Shown: in pieces, positions 1 to 10,591 of the stretch | Layout of the letters: each line of letters opens with the position of its first letter | How positions within the stretch are numbered: the stretch's first letter is position 1 | From: Providencia manganoxydans | GTDB taxonomy: Bacteria; Pseudomonadota; Gammaproteobacteria; Enterobacterales; Enterobacteriaceae | Reading direction: 5' to 3' | DNA: 64,000 nucleotides | Assembly (NCBI RefSeq): GCF_016618195.1 | Contig: NZ_CP067099.1 | Span: forward strand, 3,162,001 to 3,226,000 | The notes under the pieces: model-generated | Told to the model about the DNA's origin: nothing | The model's database searches: none | Seen by the model: only the letters and a program-made list of their open reading frames with translations | Position numbers and translations under genes: made by a program

Positions 1-1
1 C

Positions 2-739
2 AGCTGGAGTATAGAGCGACTCTATGCATTCACAATTGCACTATTTTTAGCCATTATTATCTTTGCTTACAGTATTGCCGTACTACGTAAAAGAACGCAT
101 TGGATATTTTCACTCGGCACCATAAACAAATTTGGTTTACTGGGGTTAATTGGCACAATACTTGTGATCAATAGCCCTATCGCTGATTTTAAACGCATCA
201 CTTTAAACAGTATTTTATCCGGTATCGACAATGGCAAAATCAAAGTTGATTCGATGCTAGCCTATGATTTAGATGAGCTAGGTCCTAATGGTCAGCAAGC
301 ACTTAAAAAACTCAAATCAAATCCTGAATACAAAAAATTACTTGAGCACAGTTCCTATGGTGATGAGCCTAAAAAATCACTCGAAGACGTTTTGGTTCTA
401 GCTAAAAATAGTGCAGAGCTACCGAAGAGTTGGTGGGATATGGAAGACAAAGAGCATGAATATTACTGTATCTCTCTTTATCACTCATACAACTGTCTGG
501 GTTTTATGGCTGATGCTAACCAAGACGGGCAAGATGATGTGGTTATGTGCTACGCATCAGAGGACAGTGGTAGCTTTGATTGCATTATCTGGCAAGAAAA
601 GCATGACACGTGGTCCATTGTCGATAGACAAGCTAATCACTATCAATCAGTAGAAGAACGCGATCAAGCTTGGCAAAAATTATTAGATGGGCAATTTAAT
701 TTAAAACCTAAAGAGTGGCGACAAATTATTCCACAATAA
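2..739 (+). CDS. DUF4153-type membrane protein, C-terminal part
   Basis: The reading frame is open from base 2, so this is the 3' end of a gene that begins outside the window. The visible part starts with two hydrophobic segments (about bases 25-80 and 125-165), followed by a roughly 190-residue soluble tail rich in Asp, Glu, Trp and Tyr. The tail contains an acidic DANQDGQDDV stretch resembling a calcium-binding loop. The segment reading SIERLYAF just before the membrane spans recalls the C-terminal region of DUF4153 family proteins, whose function is unknown. An ATG at 164 exists inside the frame but falls within the second membrane segment, so I do not take it as a start. A strong terminator follows. 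Family assignment is moderate. Confidence 0.6.
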   Translation, partial: SWSIERLYAFTIALFLAIIIFAYSIAVLRKRTHWIFSLGTINKFGLLGLIGTILVINSPIADFKRITLNSILSGIDNGKIKVDSMLAYDLDELGPNGQQALKKLKSNPEYKKLLEHSSYGDEPKKSLEDVLVLAKNSAELPKSWWDMEDKEHEYYCISLYHSYNCLGFMADANQDGQDDVVMCYASEDSGSFDCIIWQEKHDTWSIVDRQANHYQSVEERDQAWQKLLDGQFNLKPKEWRQIIPQ

Positions 740-750
740 ATATGCGTTTT

Positions 751-786
751 CAGGTGACCTTATTATTAATTAAGGTCACCTGTTTT
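751..786 (+). terminator. Rho-independent terminator after the DUF4153 gene
   Basis: A perfect 12-bp stem (751-762 with 771-782, arms CAGGTGACCTTA and its complement) with an 8-base loop is followed by TTTT. It lies 12 bases after the stop codon. The rest of the gap up to cydD (about 790-1102) is A+T-rich and holds only an ERIC-end fragment; I see no gene in it. Confidence 0.85.
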
Positions 787-1013
787 ACTAAAATATAAAA
801 TAATCTATATGGGTTATTATTTAAATAATATTCAAGAAATTTGATATTTCTAAATAAGATGAAATCATACTAAAAAATAATCTATCCTTTTGCAGAAATG
901 CATTTCACCTATCTCACAACCATATTTTTACCTTTAAAAAACAATTCACTAACAACTCACTGTACTAATTTAATAACAGACTTTTATTATGTAACAAATG
1001 AGAAAGAAGCTGC

Positions 1014-1046
1014 TATACTCGTCGTGCTCGTTGATCTTCAAGTTGC
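1014..1046. repeat. ERIC-end fragment upstream of cydD
   Basis: TATACTCGTC followed shortly by CTTCAAGTTGC matches one terminal segment of the ERIC repeats found elsewhere in this window, but with extra bases between the two halves and no matching second end. It is probably a decayed remnant. The cydD promoter must lie near or within it. Confidence 0.35.
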
Positions 1047-1102
1047 CGTACGTTTAGCGCGCGGTACATTCTCAATAAAACTACACCTGCACACTAATCA
1101 TT

Positions 1103-2869
1103 ATGGATAAAACAAGACAGACTGAATTGGTACGTTGGTTGAAGCAGCATAGTACGTCAGCAAAACGCTGGTTACGCATTTCTATGCTATTAGGCGTTGT
1201 GAGTGGCTTACTGATAATCGCGCAAGCTTGGTTCTTAGCGGTCATACTACAAGCACTGATTATGGAACATATTCCCCGAGAACAGTTAGTAACATCGTTT
1301 ATATTACTGTTAGTGGTGTTTGTGCTACGCGCTCTGGTGACCTTGATAAGAGAGCGAGTTGGTTTTCGCTGTGGTCAAGTGGTACGCCAAGAAGTACGTA
1401 CACAGGTGTTAAATAAGCTACAAGACTTAGGCCCTGTCTGGGTAAAAGGAAAACCGGCGGGGAGCTGGGCAACCATTGTTCTAGAACAAATAGAAGATAT
1501 GCAGGAGTACTACTCTCGCTACCTGCCCCAAATGTACCTTGCTGGTATCATTCCAATTATGATCTTAATTGCCATCTTCCCATTTAACTGGGCTGCGGCA
1601 TTGATCTTATTTGCTACCGCCCCTCTTATCCCTATTTTTATGGCGTTAGTTGGGCTAGGCGCTGCTGACGCTAACCGTCGCAACTTTATCGCCTTAGGTC
1701 GCCTCAGCGGTAGCTTTTTAGATAGGCTACGTGGGTTAGATACCTTACGTCTATTCTTTCGGGAAAAAGCAGAAGTTGCCCAAATTCGTGAATCTACTGA
1801 AGACTTCCGTTCAAGAACTATGGAAGTCCTGCGTATGGCATTCCTTTCATCTGGGGTTTTAGAATTTTTCGCATCGATTTCAATTGCAATTGTTGCTGTC
1901 TATTTTGGTTTTTCCTACCTCGGTGAATTAAGCTTTGGTAGTTATGGTTTACCCGTAACCTTATTTGCTGGCTTCCTTGCCTTGATTTTATCCCCTGAAT
2001 TTTTCCAGCCATTACGCGATTTAGGTACCTATTACCATGCCAAAGCACAAGCTGTTGGTGCCGCTGAAAGCTTAGTGACTTTGCTGGAAAGTGATAGCGA
2101 ACAAAAAACGGAAATGGGCAACAAAACACCGCAAAATGCTCCTATCCGTATTCAAGCTGAGGGATTAGAGATTTTCTCTCACGATGGGCAGCGGTTGGTT
2201 GGCCCTCTAGATTTCACCATCGAACCTCAACAACGTATCGCACTCGTTGGTCAAAGTGGTGCAGGCAAAAGCACCTTACTGAATTTATTGTTAGGTTTTT
2301 TACCTTATCAAGGCTCGATTAAAATTAACGGTGATGAACTTAACCAGCTCTGTAGCGAAAAATGGCGTGAGCTAATTGGCTGGGTTGGTCAAAACCCACA
2401 TTTACCAGAGCAAACACTGATTGAAAATATCAGTTTAGGTAAACCTGATGCAACTGAGGCCGAAATAGCACAAGTAATAAGAGATGCCTATGTTGCTGAA
2501 TTTTTGCCTATGTTACCTGATGGCTTAAACACCCGTTTAGGTGACTATGCAGCGAGGCTGTCCGTAGGTCAGGCACAACGAGTGGCCGTTGCACGAACGC
2601 TATTAAAACCTTCGCGTATTCTGCTCTTAGATGAACCCGCAGCCAGTCTTGATGCTCATAGTGAGCAACGTGTTATGCATACTCTCAACCAGCTAGCCCA
2701 GCAACAAACCACAATCATGGTGACCCATTTACTTGAAGAAACCGTTAATTATGATCAAATTTGGGTCATGTCCAATGGGCAAATAATACAGCGTGGTCAT
2801 TATGCAGAATTGAGTCAATGTGAAGGGCCATTTGCCCGTTTATTGGCTCACCGTAGTGAGGAGCTTTGA
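1103..2869 (+). CDS. cydD: Thiol reductant ABC exporter subunit CydD
   Basis: This is one half of the CydDC heterodimeric ABC exporter in the inner membrane. In E. coli it moves cysteine and glutathione to the periplasm and is required for cytochrome bd assembly. The 588-residue product has the fused exporter layout: six membrane helices within about residues 25-310, then a nucleotide-binding domain with Walker A GQSGAGKS (383-390), signature LSVGQ (486-490) and Walker B ILLLDE (506-511). The length matches E. coli CydD. cydC follows after 2 bases, so the two are co-transcribed. In E. coli trxB lies directly upstream; here it is replaced by an unrelated gene and a terminator, so cydDC has its own promoter. 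Confidence 0.97.
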   Translation: MDKTRQTELVRWLKQHSTSAKRWLRISMLLGVVSGLLIIAQAWFLAVILQALIMEHIPREQLVTSFILLLVVFVLRALVTLIRERVGFRCGQVVRQEVRTQVLNKLQDLGPVWVKGKPAGSWATIVLEQIEDMQEYYSRYLPQMYLAGIIPIMILIAIFPFNWAAALILFATAPLIPIFMALVGLGAADANRRNFIALGRLSGSFLDRLRGLDTLRLFFREKAEVAQIRESTEDFRSRTMEVLRMAFLSSGVLEFFASISIAIVAVYFGFSYLGELSFGSYGLPVTLFAGFLALILSPEFFQPLRDLGTYYHAKAQAVGAAESLVTLLESDSEQKTEMGNKTPQNAPIRIQAEGLEIFSHDGQRLVGPLDFTIEPQQRIALVGQSGAGKSTLLNLLLGFLPYQGSIKINGDELNQLCSEKWRELIGWVGQNPHLPEQTLIENISLGKPDATEAEIAQVIRDAYVAEFLPMLPDGLNTRLGDYAARLSVGQAQRVAVARTLLKPSRILLLDEPAASLDAHSEQRVMHTLNQLAQQQTTIMVTHLLEETVNYDQIWVMSNGQIIQRGHYAELSQCEGPFARLLAHRSEEL

Positions 2870-2871
2870 TA

Positions 2872-4614
2872 ATGCGAGTTCTATTACCTTTTTTAGCACT
2901 TTATCGCCGCCATTGGTTTTTGATCTTATTAGGTATGATCTTAGCCATTGTAACTTTGCTCGCAAGTATTGGTTTATTAACCTTATCAGGTTGGTTCCTT
3001 GCGGGTGCAGCAATCGCAGGCTTTCCGGGGCTGTATTATTTTAACTATATGCTACCGGCCGCTGGCGTACGTGGAGCTGCGATTTTCCGTACTGCTGGCC
3101 GCTATGCAGAACGCCTAGTCAGCCACGATGCCACATTTCGGGTACTGGCGCATTTACGCGTATTCGCCTTTAGTAAAATTCTTCCTCTGTCTCCCGGAGG
3201 GATTAGCCGGTTCCGCCAAGGAGAAATTCTTAATCGCCTTGTTGCCGATGTTGAGACGTTAGACCACCTATACTTACGCGTTTTATCGCCGATTTTTGCC
3301 GCATTTGTGGTTATTTTCGTGCTTATTTTTGGGCTAAGTTTTCTTGATCCTCGCTTAGCGTGGACACTTGGTTGTGTCATGCTGTTTCTCTTGTTTACTC
3401 TACCTTTTGTGTTTTACCGTGCAGGTAAGCCTATTGGTCAAGAATTAACCGCATTACGTGCTCACTACCGAACAGTACTGACATCCGCACTACAGGGCCA
3501 AGCAGAACTCACTTTATTTGGCGCCCTACCTCGCTTTCGTCAAACATTGTCAAATATTGAGAGCCAATGGCAAGTCCGCCAGCAACAGCAAGCAGATCTT
3601 ACAGGCTTGTCTCAAGCGATCATTTTGTTTGCTTCAGGCTTCACGGCAACATTGCTTTTATGGATGGCGGCAGATCACGTCGGTGGTAATACCAACCCCG
3701 GCGCACTTATTGCTTTATTTGTTTTTTGTGCCTTAGCAGCCTTCGAAACACTGGGGCCTGTCGCCGTAGCATTCCAACATATGGGCCAAGTGATTGCTTC
3801 CGCAGAGCGTGTTTCGCAGCTGATCGACGCTAAACCTGAAGTGACCTTTGCAGCCGAAGGGCTTTCGCTAACTCAGTTAGATAGCCTCGTTGTGGACAAT
3901 ATTTCGTTTACCTACCCTGAACAGCCATTCGCTGTGTTAAATCATGTTTCTCTTACACTACAACAAGGCCAACACCTTGCATTGTTAGGAAAAACGGGCT
4001 GCGGTAAATCAACCTTATTACAGTTACTCACCCGTGCATGGGATGTTAACAGTGGCTCAATAAAGCTTAATGGGCACAATATCAGCGACTACAGCGAGCA
4101 AGCGCTGCGTTCTATCATGTCTGTTGTACCTCAACGGGTGCACGTGTTTAGTGATACATTGCGCAATAATCTGTTGCTTGCAAATGATAAAGCGACAGAT
4201 AAACAACTTCATGAAGTGTTAGAACAAGTTGGTCTTGGTAATCTACTGGAAAATGAACAAAAGCTAAATGCTTGGATGGGTGAAGGCGGTAGACAGCTCT
4301 CCGGTGGAGAACAGCGCCGTTTAGGGATTGCCAGAGCCTTATTGCATGATGCGCCATTAATTTTAATGGATGAACCAACTGAAGGGCTTGATGCACAAAC
4401 TGAACAACAGATCCTCACATTACTGAAAGAGAAATGTGCGGATAAAACCTTAGTTGTGATCACTCATCGCATGCAAGGCCTAGAAAATATGGATATGATT
4501 TGTGTAATGGATAACGGTGAAATTGTTGAGCAAGGCTCACATCAAGCTCTTTTAGAGGCAAAAGGCCGCTATTTCCAATTTCGCCAACGTCACTTGCAAC
4601 AACAGGCTGTTTGA
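2872..4614 (+). CDS. cydC: Thiol reductant ABC exporter subunit CydC
   Basis: CydC is the partner half-transporter of CydD. I chose the ATG at 2872 because the product then begins [14 protein letters not shown], like E. coli CydC, and GAGGAGC sits just upstream at the end of cydD; an in-frame TTG at 2866 is less likely. The 580-residue protein has an N-terminal six-helix domain and a C-terminal ATPase domain with Walker A GKTGCGKS (about 373-380), an LSGGEQRR signature and a MDEPTEGLD Walker B region. The end of the gene is followed closely by aat, as in E. coli, suggesting one cydDC-aat transcript. Confidence 0.97.
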   Translation: MRVLLPFLALYRRHWFLILLGMILAIVTLLASIGLLTLSGWFLAGAAIAGFPGLYYFNYMLPAAGVRGAAIFRTAGRYAERLVSHDATFRVLAHLRVFAFSKILPLSPGGISRFRQGEILNRLVADVETLDHLYLRVLSPIFAAFVVIFVLIFGLSFLDPRLAWTLGCVMLFLLFTLPFVFYRAGKPIGQELTALRAHYRTVLTSALQGQAELTLFGALPRFRQTLSNIESQWQVRQQQQADLTGLSQAIILFASGFTATLLLWMAADHVGGNTNPGALIALFVFCALAAFETLGPVAVAFQHMGQVIASAERVSQLIDAKPEVTFAAEGLSLTQLDSLVVDNISFTYPEQPFAVLNHVSLTLQQGQHLALLGKTGCGKSTLLQLLTRAWDVNSGSIKLNGHNISDYSEQALRSIMSVVPQRVHVFSDTLRNNLLLANDKATDKQLHEVLEQVGLGNLLENEQKLNAWMGEGGRQLSGGEQRRLGIARALLHDAPLILMDEPTEGLDAQTEQQILTLLKEKCADKTLVVITHRMQGLENMDMICVMDNGEIVEQGSHQALLEAKGRYFQFRQRHLQQQAV

Positions 4615-4622
4615 GGTTCATC

Positions 4623-5324
4623 ATGTACCAACTTGATGATGATTCTATCTTGTTCCCGCCTGTCCATGAGGCAATGCGGGAGCCTAATGGCTTATTAGCT
4701 ATTGGTGGTGATTTATCGCCTGAACGTCTTAAGGCAGCCTATTACGATGGTATTTTCCCATGGTTTAACCCTGGTGAAATGCCGTTATGGTGGTCACCTG
4801 ATCCACGAGCCGTTTTAATGGTCGGAGAATTACACATCAGCCGTACCATGAAAAAAATATTGAAAAAGCAAAAATATCGCGTCACCATTAACCACGCGTT
4901 CAATGATGTGATAGAAGCTTGCTCAATACGCCAAGAAGGGACATGGATTTTACCTGAAGTACGCGCGGGATATCAGGGTCTACACCAACAAGGTATCGCA
5001 CATTCTGTAGAAGCTTGGTATGGTGAAGAGCTGGTTGGCGGCCTATATGGCGTGAACATGGGGCTCCTATTTTGTGGGGAATCTATGTTCAGTAGAATGG
5101 ATGATGCATCTAAAGTTGCTTTTATTACATTCTATTTTCATTTTTTGCGCTATAATGGGCAGCTTTTTGATTGTCAGGTACTTAACCACCACACCGCCTC
5201 ATTAGGCGCAAAAGAAATATCCCGTCGGGATTTTTTACATATTCTTTATCGGTGGCGTAACAAAGCGATTGATCCCGCCTGCTGGTTACCGCAATCGATT
5301 GAAATATCACCACTATTCACGTGA
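4623..5324 (+). CDS. aat: Leucyl/phenylalanyl-tRNA--protein transferase
   Basis: Aat attaches Leu or Phe from charged tRNA to proteins with N-terminal Lys or Arg, creating N-degrons for ClpAPS. The product begins [17 protein letters not shown] and carries the family motifs [16 protein letters not shown] and [10 protein letters not shown] near the N-terminus and [13 protein letters not shown] near the C-terminus. It is 233 residues, the usual length. The ATG at 4623 lies 8 bases after the cydC stop; an in-frame TTG at 4611 would overlap cydC and lacks family support. Its functional partners clpA and clpS lie within 4 kb, so both steps of the leucine N-degron pathway are encoded here. Confidence 0.96.
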   Translation: MYQLDDDSILFPPVHEAMREPNGLLAIGGDLSPERLKAAYYDGIFPWFNPGEMPLWWSPDPRAVLMVGELHISRTMKKILKKQKYRVTINHAFNDVIEACSIRQEGTWILPEVRAGYQGLHQQGIAHSVEAWYGEELVGGLYGVNMGLLFCGESMFSRMDDASKVAFITFYFHFLRYNGQLFDCQVLNHHTASLGAKEISRRDFLHILYRWRNKAIDPACWLPQSIEISPLFT

Positions 5325-5464
5325 TGAATTTTGGTTTTTAGTTATTTTATGCACTTACTACTCAAGAAAAATCGCTTTAAAATGCGACATTTCTTTACTT
5401 AGTGAGGGTTTTTGGGCATTATCTTGCCCGTTAAAAATCATGGTTATTAGACTTAGAGGATTAG

Positions 5465-5683
<219 letters not shown>

Positions 5684-5713
5684 TCCTATCACTTCAGGCA
5701 GGGCCTGATACAG

Positions 5714-5747
5714 CCACAGGTGGTGTGCACGCACAACACACCTGTGG
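5714..5747. terminator. Hairpin after infA
   Basis: A long imperfect stem begins CCACAGGTG and closes with CACCTGTGG, with further GTGTGC/GCACA pairing inside. There is no strong T-run after it, so it is a likely but not certain intrinsic terminator. It could serve infA on the plus strand and clpA on the minus strand. Confidence 0.6.
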
Positions 5748-5749
5748 TC

Positions 5750-5893
5750 TATATTCGGCATATATCAAGTTGCAGCGGCAGCGCTTTCGTTAAGGTAGAG
5801 TGACTACGTTGACTCACGCCAGTCACTTAGTTTTCTTTGCTTCTAGCGTTCCACTCGCTTGTCGCCTAGCTGCACCTCGAATTGTTTAGAATA
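5750..5893. repeat. ERIC-type repeat between infA and clpA
   Basis: This is an ERIC (enterobacterial repetitive intergenic consensus) element. Members in this window run about 125-145 bp and are bounded by imperfect inverted ends of the type TATACTCNNCATACTTCAAG and CTCGAATTATTTAGAGTATA. This copy starts TATATTCGGCATATATCAAG and ends CTCGAATTGTTTAGAATA. Its right end runs into the last codons of clpA: the clpA stop codon (5886-5888) lies within the repeat end. Confidence 0.8.
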
Positions 5894-8171
5894 CCGCATC
5901 CTCCGGAGAGGCCTTGTGTACGCTACTGAAGTTATACGTCAGTGTATTACTTTTTTCATCAAGCCCGATACTGACCGAACCACCATTCGTTAACGAACCA
6001 AATAGCAATTCATTTGCGAGTGGTTTTTTCAAGTTATCTTGGATCACACGAGCCATAGGTCGGGCTCCCATCGCTTTATCATAACCTTTTTCACATAACC
6101 AACGGCGTGCTGCTTGGCTCACTTCAATTGAAACACCTTTTTCATCTAATTGAGCTTGTAATTCAACGATAAACTTATCGACGACTTGCGTGATGATCTC
6201 GATTGATAACGAATTGAACCAAATAATGCCATCCAGGCGGTTACGAAACTCTGGTGAGAACGTTTTCTTAATTTCAGACATCGCATCAGTGCTATTATCT
6301 TGTTCGGCAAAACCAATCGAGCGGCGCTGTGTTTCTTGCACCCCTGCGTTGGTTGTCATCACCAAGATCACATTACGAAAATCCGCTTTACGGCCATTAT
6401 TATCTGTCAGTGTGCCGTGATCCATCACTTGCAATAAGATATTAAATACGTCTGGATGTGCTTTCTCGATTTCATCAAGCAGTACAACAGAGTGCGGATG
6501 CTTAATCACCGCATCCGTTAATAAACCACCTTGATCAAAGCCAACATAGCCTGGAGGTGCACCAATTAAGCGACTTACCGTATGTCGCTCCATATATTCA
6601 GACATATCAAAGCGCAATAACTTAATATCAAGAGCTTTCGATAACTGAACGGTAACCTCTGTTTTACCAACCCCTGTTGGACCTGCAAACAAGAACGAAC
6701 CTACTGGCTTATGCTCTTGCCCTAAACCTGCTCGACTCATTTTAATCGCTTCAGTTAATGCAGCAATGGCATTATCTTGCCCAAATACCAACATTTTCAG
6801 GCGAGAATCAAGCGTTTTCAGACGATCTTTGTCGCTAGAAGAGACCGTTTTTTCTGGGATCCTTGCAATACGTGCAACCACTGACTCAATTTCAGGAACC
6901 CCGATCGTTTTCTTACGTTTGCTAGGAGCAATTAGACGCGTTCTAGCACCAGCTTCATCAATCACATCGATCGCTTTATCAGGTAAGTGCCTATCTGTAA
7001 TATATTTAACCGATAAATCTACCGCAGCCTGAATGGCTTTAGCGGTATAACGTACATCATGATGAGACTCATATTTCGGTTTCAAACCATTAATAATACG
7101 AACTGTTTCTTCTGCGGTAGGCTCCACAATATCAATTTTTTGGAAGCGACGAGCAAGTGCTCTGTCTTTTTCAAAAATATTACTAAATTCTTGATAAGTG
7201 GTTGAACCAATAACTCGAATACGCCCACCAGATAATAATGGTTTAATCAAATTCGCCGCATCAACTTGCCCACCGGAAGCCGCGCCAGCACCGATAATAG
7301 TATGAATTTCATCAATAAACAGGATACTTTTGCTGTCTTTTTCCAGCATTTTTAGCAGTGATTTAAAACGTTTTTCAAAATCACCGCGATATTTTGTTCC
7401 TGCCAGTAATGAGCCAATATCTAATGAATAGAGCGTACAACCTTTCATCACTTCAGGGACATCATCTTGCTCAATACGCCATGCTAGTCCTTCTGCAATA
7501 GCGGTTTTACCTACCCCTGACTCACCCACTAATAATGGATTATTTTTACGGCGACGGCATAAAACTTGAATGGTTCTTTCTAACTCAGCTTGACGCCCAA
7601 CTAATGGATCAATCTTCCCTTGTTTAGCCAGTTGATTAAGGTTGGTCGTAAAATTATCCATATGATCATCAGAGACAGGCTGCTCTTCATTATTAGCCTG
7701 ATTGCTAGATGCATCTTGCTCTGGAGATGAGCTATCCTCACCTTTAATCGTGCCGTGGGAGATAAAATTCACCACATCTAAGCGGCTGACATCATGTTTA
7801 CGCAATAAATAAGCAGCTTGTGATTCTTGCTCACTAAATATCGCAATCAGCACGTTCGCCCCGTTCACTTCGCTACGACCCGATGATTGCACATGGAATA
7901 CCGCGCGCTGCAAAACACGTTGAAAGCTCAACGTCGGTTGAGTATCACGATTATCATTTTCTGGTAATAAGGGCGTGGTTTGCGCAATAAAGTGCTCAAG
8001 CTCTTGTCGAAGGACAACAAGATCAACTTTACAAGCATCTAGTGCTTCACGAGCAGACGTATTACTTAATAACGCCAGCAATAGGTGCTCCACGGTCATA
8101 AATTCATGTCGATTGTCTTTCGCTTTTGCAAATGCGACGTTTAGACTAAGCTCCAGTTCTTGATTGAGCAT
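5886..8171 (-). CDS. clpA: ATP-dependent Clp protease ATP-binding subunit ClpA
   Basis: ClpA is the AAA+ unfoldase that feeds substrates to ClpP. The 761-residue product has the N-terminal Clp domain that docks ClpS (residues 1-140), a first AAA module with Walker A GESGVGKT (216-223), and a second with GPTGVGKT (497-504). An IGF tripeptide in the second module stands where E. coli ClpA has the IGL ClpP-docking loop. I chose the ATG at 8171 ([11 protein letters not shown]) as in E. coli; a GTG two codons upstream is less likely. clpS precedes it by 30 bases on the same strand. The extreme C-terminus (EDAVF) and the stop codon come from the end of an ERIC repeat. Confidence 0.98.
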   Translation of the reverse strand: MLNQELELSLNVAFAKAKDNRHEFMTVEHLLLALLSNTSAREALDACKVDLVVLRQELEHFIAQTTPLLPENDNRDTQPTLSFQRVLQRAVFHVQSSGRSEVNGANVLIAIFSEQESQAAYLLRKHDVSRLDVVNFISHGTIKGEDSSSPEQDASSNQANNEEQPVSDDHMDNFTTNLNQLAKQGKIDPLVGRQAELERTIQVLCRRRKNNPLLVGESGVGKTAIAEGLAWRIEQDDVPEVMKGCTLYSLDIGSLLAGTKYRGDFEKRFKSLLKMLEKDSKSILFIDEIHTIIGAGAASGGQVDAANLIKPLLSGGRIRVIGSTTYQEFSNIFEKDRALARRFQKIDIVEPTAEETVRIINGLKPKYESHHDVRYTAKAIQAAVDLSVKYITDRHLPDKAIDVIDEAGARTRLIAPSKRKKTIGVPEIESVVARIARIPEKTVSSSDKDRLKTLDSRLKMLVFGQDNAIAALTEAIKMSRAGLGQEHKPVGSFLFAGPTGVGKTEVTVQLSKALDIKLLRFDMSEYMERHTVSRLIGAPPGYVGFDQGGLLTDAVIKHPHSVVLLDEIEKAHPDVFNILLQVMDHGTLTDNNGRKADFRNVILVMTTNAGVQETQRRSIGFAEQDNSTDAMSEIKKTFSPEFRNRLDGIIWFNSLSIEIITQVVDKFIVELQAQLDEKGVSIEVSQAARRWLCEKGYDKAMGARPMARVIQDNLKKPLANELLFGSLTNGGSVSIGLDEKSNTLTYNFSSVHKASPEDAVF

Positions 8172-8201
8172 AAGCACCTCCCAAAATTGATATTAAGCCA
8201 A

Positions 8202-8522
8202 TTACACTTTTTCTATCGTGCAAAGCAGAGGATATTCATGTTCGCGTGCGTAGGTATTCACCTGTGCTGCTTTTGTTTCTGCAACCTCTGCTGTAAAAAT
8301 ACCGCAAACCCCTTTCCCCTGAAAATGGACATCTAACATTATCTGTGTAGCGCGTTCTTCATCAAAAGAAAAGTATTTTTGTAACACTTCAACAACAAAA
8401 TCCATTGGAGTGTAATCATCATTATTTAATAGAACCTTATACATTGAGGGAGGCTGTAAAACTTGCTCCACTTCATCTTTAAAAATGATGTCTGTTTTAA
8501 ATGTACCAAAAAAATCGCTCAT
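8202..8522 (-). CDS. clpS: ATP-dependent Clp protease adaptor ClpS
   Basis: ClpS recognises N-degrons (Leu, Phe, Tyr or Trp at the N-terminus) and delivers them to ClpA. The 106-residue protein shows the core motif [17 protein letters not shown], whose Asp residues bind the substrate amino group, then [10 protein letters not shown] with the conserved His of the binding pocket. The flexible N-terminal extension (about 25 residues) that enters the ClpA pore is present. It is the first gene of the clpS-clpA pair and diverges from cspD across a 385-base gap. Confidence 0.97.
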   Translation of the reverse strand: MSDFFGTFKTDIIFKDEVEQVLQPPSMYKVLLNNDDYTPMDFVVEVLQKYFSFDEERATQIMLDVHFQGKGVCGIFTAEVAETKAAQVNTYAREHEYPLLCTIEKV

Positions 8523-8906
8523 TACTTGTCGTGCTCAGAGTTAAAGTTCAATTAAGCATAGTCTTTATTATCAATGATTTCTATTAATCACGATAACACT
8601 AAAACACGGTAAGAATCATTTATTCTATCAATTGTTGATTCACCATATTGACAGTGTAACACGCAATTTAAAATAACCCATATGCCCAATATTTTGTGAT
8701 CAACTTCAAAAGTTACAAAAGAGAGAGCGTTAGCCATATCAAATTTTTATCACTTCACTGTAAATCCGTAAACTGACCTCTTGACGAACTAAGTCAATTC
8801 ACTACAGTATGATTTGCAGACAGTCAACATGAGTAATTATACTTAGTCGATGCGTAGCAATTACGCATTTATGTCAAACACAACTTGTAAATACGAAGGA
8901 CGATGT
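8523..8906. other. Divergent clpS/cspD control region
   Basis: This A+T-rich gap holds the promoters of both clpS (minus) and cspD (plus). I see no open frame with a plausible ribosome binding site and no tRNA. A candidate cspD promoter lies at 8781-8808; nothing else is recognisable. Confidence 0.5.
8781..8808 (+). promoter_or_regulatory. Candidate cspD promoter
   Basis: TTGACG (8781-8786) and TACAGT (8803-8808) are separated by 16 bases, about 100 bases upstream of the cspD start. The fit to the sigma-70 consensus is fair only. This would leave a leader of roughly 90 bases. Confidence 0.35.
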
Positions 8907-9158
8907 ATGGAGACAGGTACAGTTAAATGGTTCAACAATGCCAAAGGCTTTGGTTTCATCTGCCCTGAAAATGGGGGAGAGGATATCTTTGCTCATTACT
9001 CCTGTATACAAATGGATGGCTACAGGACGCTTAAGGCTGGTCAGAGAGTTAATTTTAGTATTAATATTGGCCCTAAAGGGAACCATGCCAATCTCATCAT
9101 TCCGATTGAAAGCAGTACGGTAAATAATACAAGTGCAGAGATAGCATCTCAAGAATAA
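8907..9158 (+). CDS. cspD: Cold-shock-like protein CspD
   Basis: CspD is a small OB-fold nucleic-acid-binding protein; in E. coli it is a stationary-phase inhibitor of DNA replication. The product starts METGTVKWFNNAKGFGFI, with RNP1 KGFGFI and RNP2 DIFAHY in place, and GPKGNHA near the end of the fold. I chose the ATG at 8907, preceded by GAAGGA; an in-frame ATG at 8850 would add 19 residues not seen in the family. The 83-residue protein has a Ser/Thr/Asn-rich tail. In E. coli cspD is followed by macBA; here a four-gene cluster is inserted between them. Confidence 0.93.
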   Translation: METGTVKWFNNAKGFGFICPENGGEDIFAHYSCIQMDGYRTLKAGQRVNFSINIGPKGNHANLIIPIESSTVNNTSAEIASQE

Positions 9159-9257
9159 CTCAGTTTAATAGAGCACAGCTAATTGCTTTTCAATTTAATA
9201 ATCATACATTTGTATGACTTGGGCGACTAGCTGTGACTATTTTTAATTTAATGATGA

Positions 9258-9373
9258 CACTTCAAATGAAGGTAATTGTCGTTGGGAGTTGTTATTAAAG
9301 TACAGTGACTACGTTCACTCGTTTATCACTTAACTGTACTTCAAATAACTTACCGTCAAATTGTTAAAGTCCA
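9258..9373. repeat. Degenerate ERIC element at the end of the DUF1177 gene
   Basis: The core TTATTAAAGTACAGTGACTA matches the ERIC copies at 10399 and 5750, and the right end CGTCAAATTGTTAAAGTCC resembles the usual terminal segment, but the copy is shortened and diverged. Its right end overlaps the stop codon of the DUF1177 gene. Confidence 0.45.
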
Positions 9374-10296
9374 TGAGTTTGCAAGAAAGAGACATCGCCA
9401 TAAAGTGATTTAAGCAAGGCGAATTGCTCCTCATCATAGAATTGACAATCACCATTCCCAAACTCTTTTGCCACTTCAATCATAAATTTCACGGATGCAG
9501 CAATATCGACTTCATGGCTTGCCCCTGTTGAGCAGCCAGGTACCACTGTTTGAGCGCAAATTGCGACACCAACAACTGGCACTTGAGTTGATACAGACGG
9601 CTGCATGATGCTATTGATGTGGTGTAATCCATTCCCATAAGGCGTAATATCTTGTACCGCCAGTGGAAAAGTCACCGCATATTGTCCACTGCTCCATTCC
9701 ATTAAACGAATTAAGTCTTCTGAAACAGGCAGAATGTAGCCCTCTTTGACCGTTGGTGATAACGCGTAGCCTTTATGATTAATTAGTCGATTACCTTTTG
9801 TTGTATCAACCGACAAAATAGCATCTGCTTCAGGGATTGCTTCATACTTATTCATGGTCTCGTCGTTAAGCGGCGAATCCATAAAATCAACTGGCGAGTG
9901 AGGACGTGTCGGTGCTGTTGGGCAAATGTGGGTCGTAATAACCACATCTCCTAGCAAGATATCCCCTTTTTCTCTCATATTCGCAAGTTTCAATGCTGTT
10001 GCAATTGCTGCAATCGCACCATCTGCATCTGACACAAGACCTATCCGAGAGGGTCTTGCACCAATGCCGCCTAAACGGCCAATAATACCCAATGTCGGCG
10101 CATTTTTGCCTTGTCGTTTCCCTTGGGAACCTGGAATGACAATGCGAACAAAATCACTTTGGCCTTTCTCATCTTGTACAGTGGTTGAAGATACTTCAAT
10201 TGCGGTGAAATTCTTAAACAAGGCAACGATATCATCCCCACTAACAGCGGCGCTGTCGATCAATTCGTAAGCGCACAGGGTCTGTTTTAAACTCAT
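9364..10296 (-). CDS. DUF1177 domain-containing protein
   Basis: The 310-residue protein begins MSLKQTLCAYELIDSAAVSG, the characteristic start of DUF1177 proteins, and contains the glycine-rich GIIGRLGGIGARPSRIGLVSDADG block (read in two halves: GIIGRLGGIGARP, RIGLVSDADG) and VVITTHICPTAPTRPH. The biochemical function of the family is not known to me; the many conserved Asp and His residues suggest a metal-dependent enzyme, which is inference. It starts 295 bases after the IclR-family gene on the same strand, with an ERIC element between them, so it may be read from the upstream promoter or from its own. AAGGGA precedes the ATG. The context suggests a role in catabolism of the compound imported by the NCS1 permease. 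Confidence 0.8.
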   Translation of the reverse strand: MSLKQTLCAYELIDSAAVSGDDIVALFKNFTAIEVSSTTVQDEKGQSDFVRIVIPGSQGKRQGKNAPTLGIIGRLGGIGARPSRIGLVSDADGAIAAIATALKLANMREKGDILLGDVVITTHICPTAPTRPHSPVDFMDSPLNDETMNKYEAIPEADAILSVDTTKGNRLINHKGYALSPTVKEGYILPVSEDLIRLMEWSSGQYAVTFPLAVQDITPYGNGLHHINSIMQPSVSTQVPVVGVAICAQTVVPGCSTGASHEVDIAASVKFMIEVAKEFGNGDCQFYDEEQFALLKSLYGDVSFLQTHGL

Positions 10297-10398
10297 ATTT
10301 TTCCCTTGGTTTTACTACTTTCAGAACAATACCAGCCATCACCCTAATAAAAGAGTGATGACAGATATTGAACTGACTATTTTCCTGGTGAAGGCGCC

Positions 10399-10539
10399 TA
10401 GACCTGCCATATTTCAAGATACAAAGCTATTTATTAAGGTACGGTGACTATGCTTAACTAACCGAGTTACATAGTTTATCTATGCACCTACGACAATTTC
10501 GCTTGTCGCCTACCTGCATCTCGAATTATTTAAAGTCTA
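10399..10539. repeat. ERIC-type repeat between the IclR and DUF1177 genes
   Basis: The left end CCATATTTCAAGATAC and right end GCATCTCGAATTATTTAAAG are recognisable, as is the internal GGTGACTA core. At about 141 bp it is close to full length. It sits inside the otherwise co-directional catabolic cluster and may affect transcript processing there. Confidence 0.7.
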
Positions 10540-10591
10540 TTTGCATACTACAAATATTTATATTTGATAATTTTTTATGACTCGATACGGC

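Noticed and set aside
898..1110. Small plus-strand open frame upstream of cydD (70 codons)
   Set aside because: No ribosome site, no recognisable protein pattern, and it runs through an ERIC-end fragment and past the cydD start.
2866..2871. TTG start for cydC
   Set aside because: The ATG at 2872 gives the conserved MRVLLPFL start and has a better placed ribosome site.
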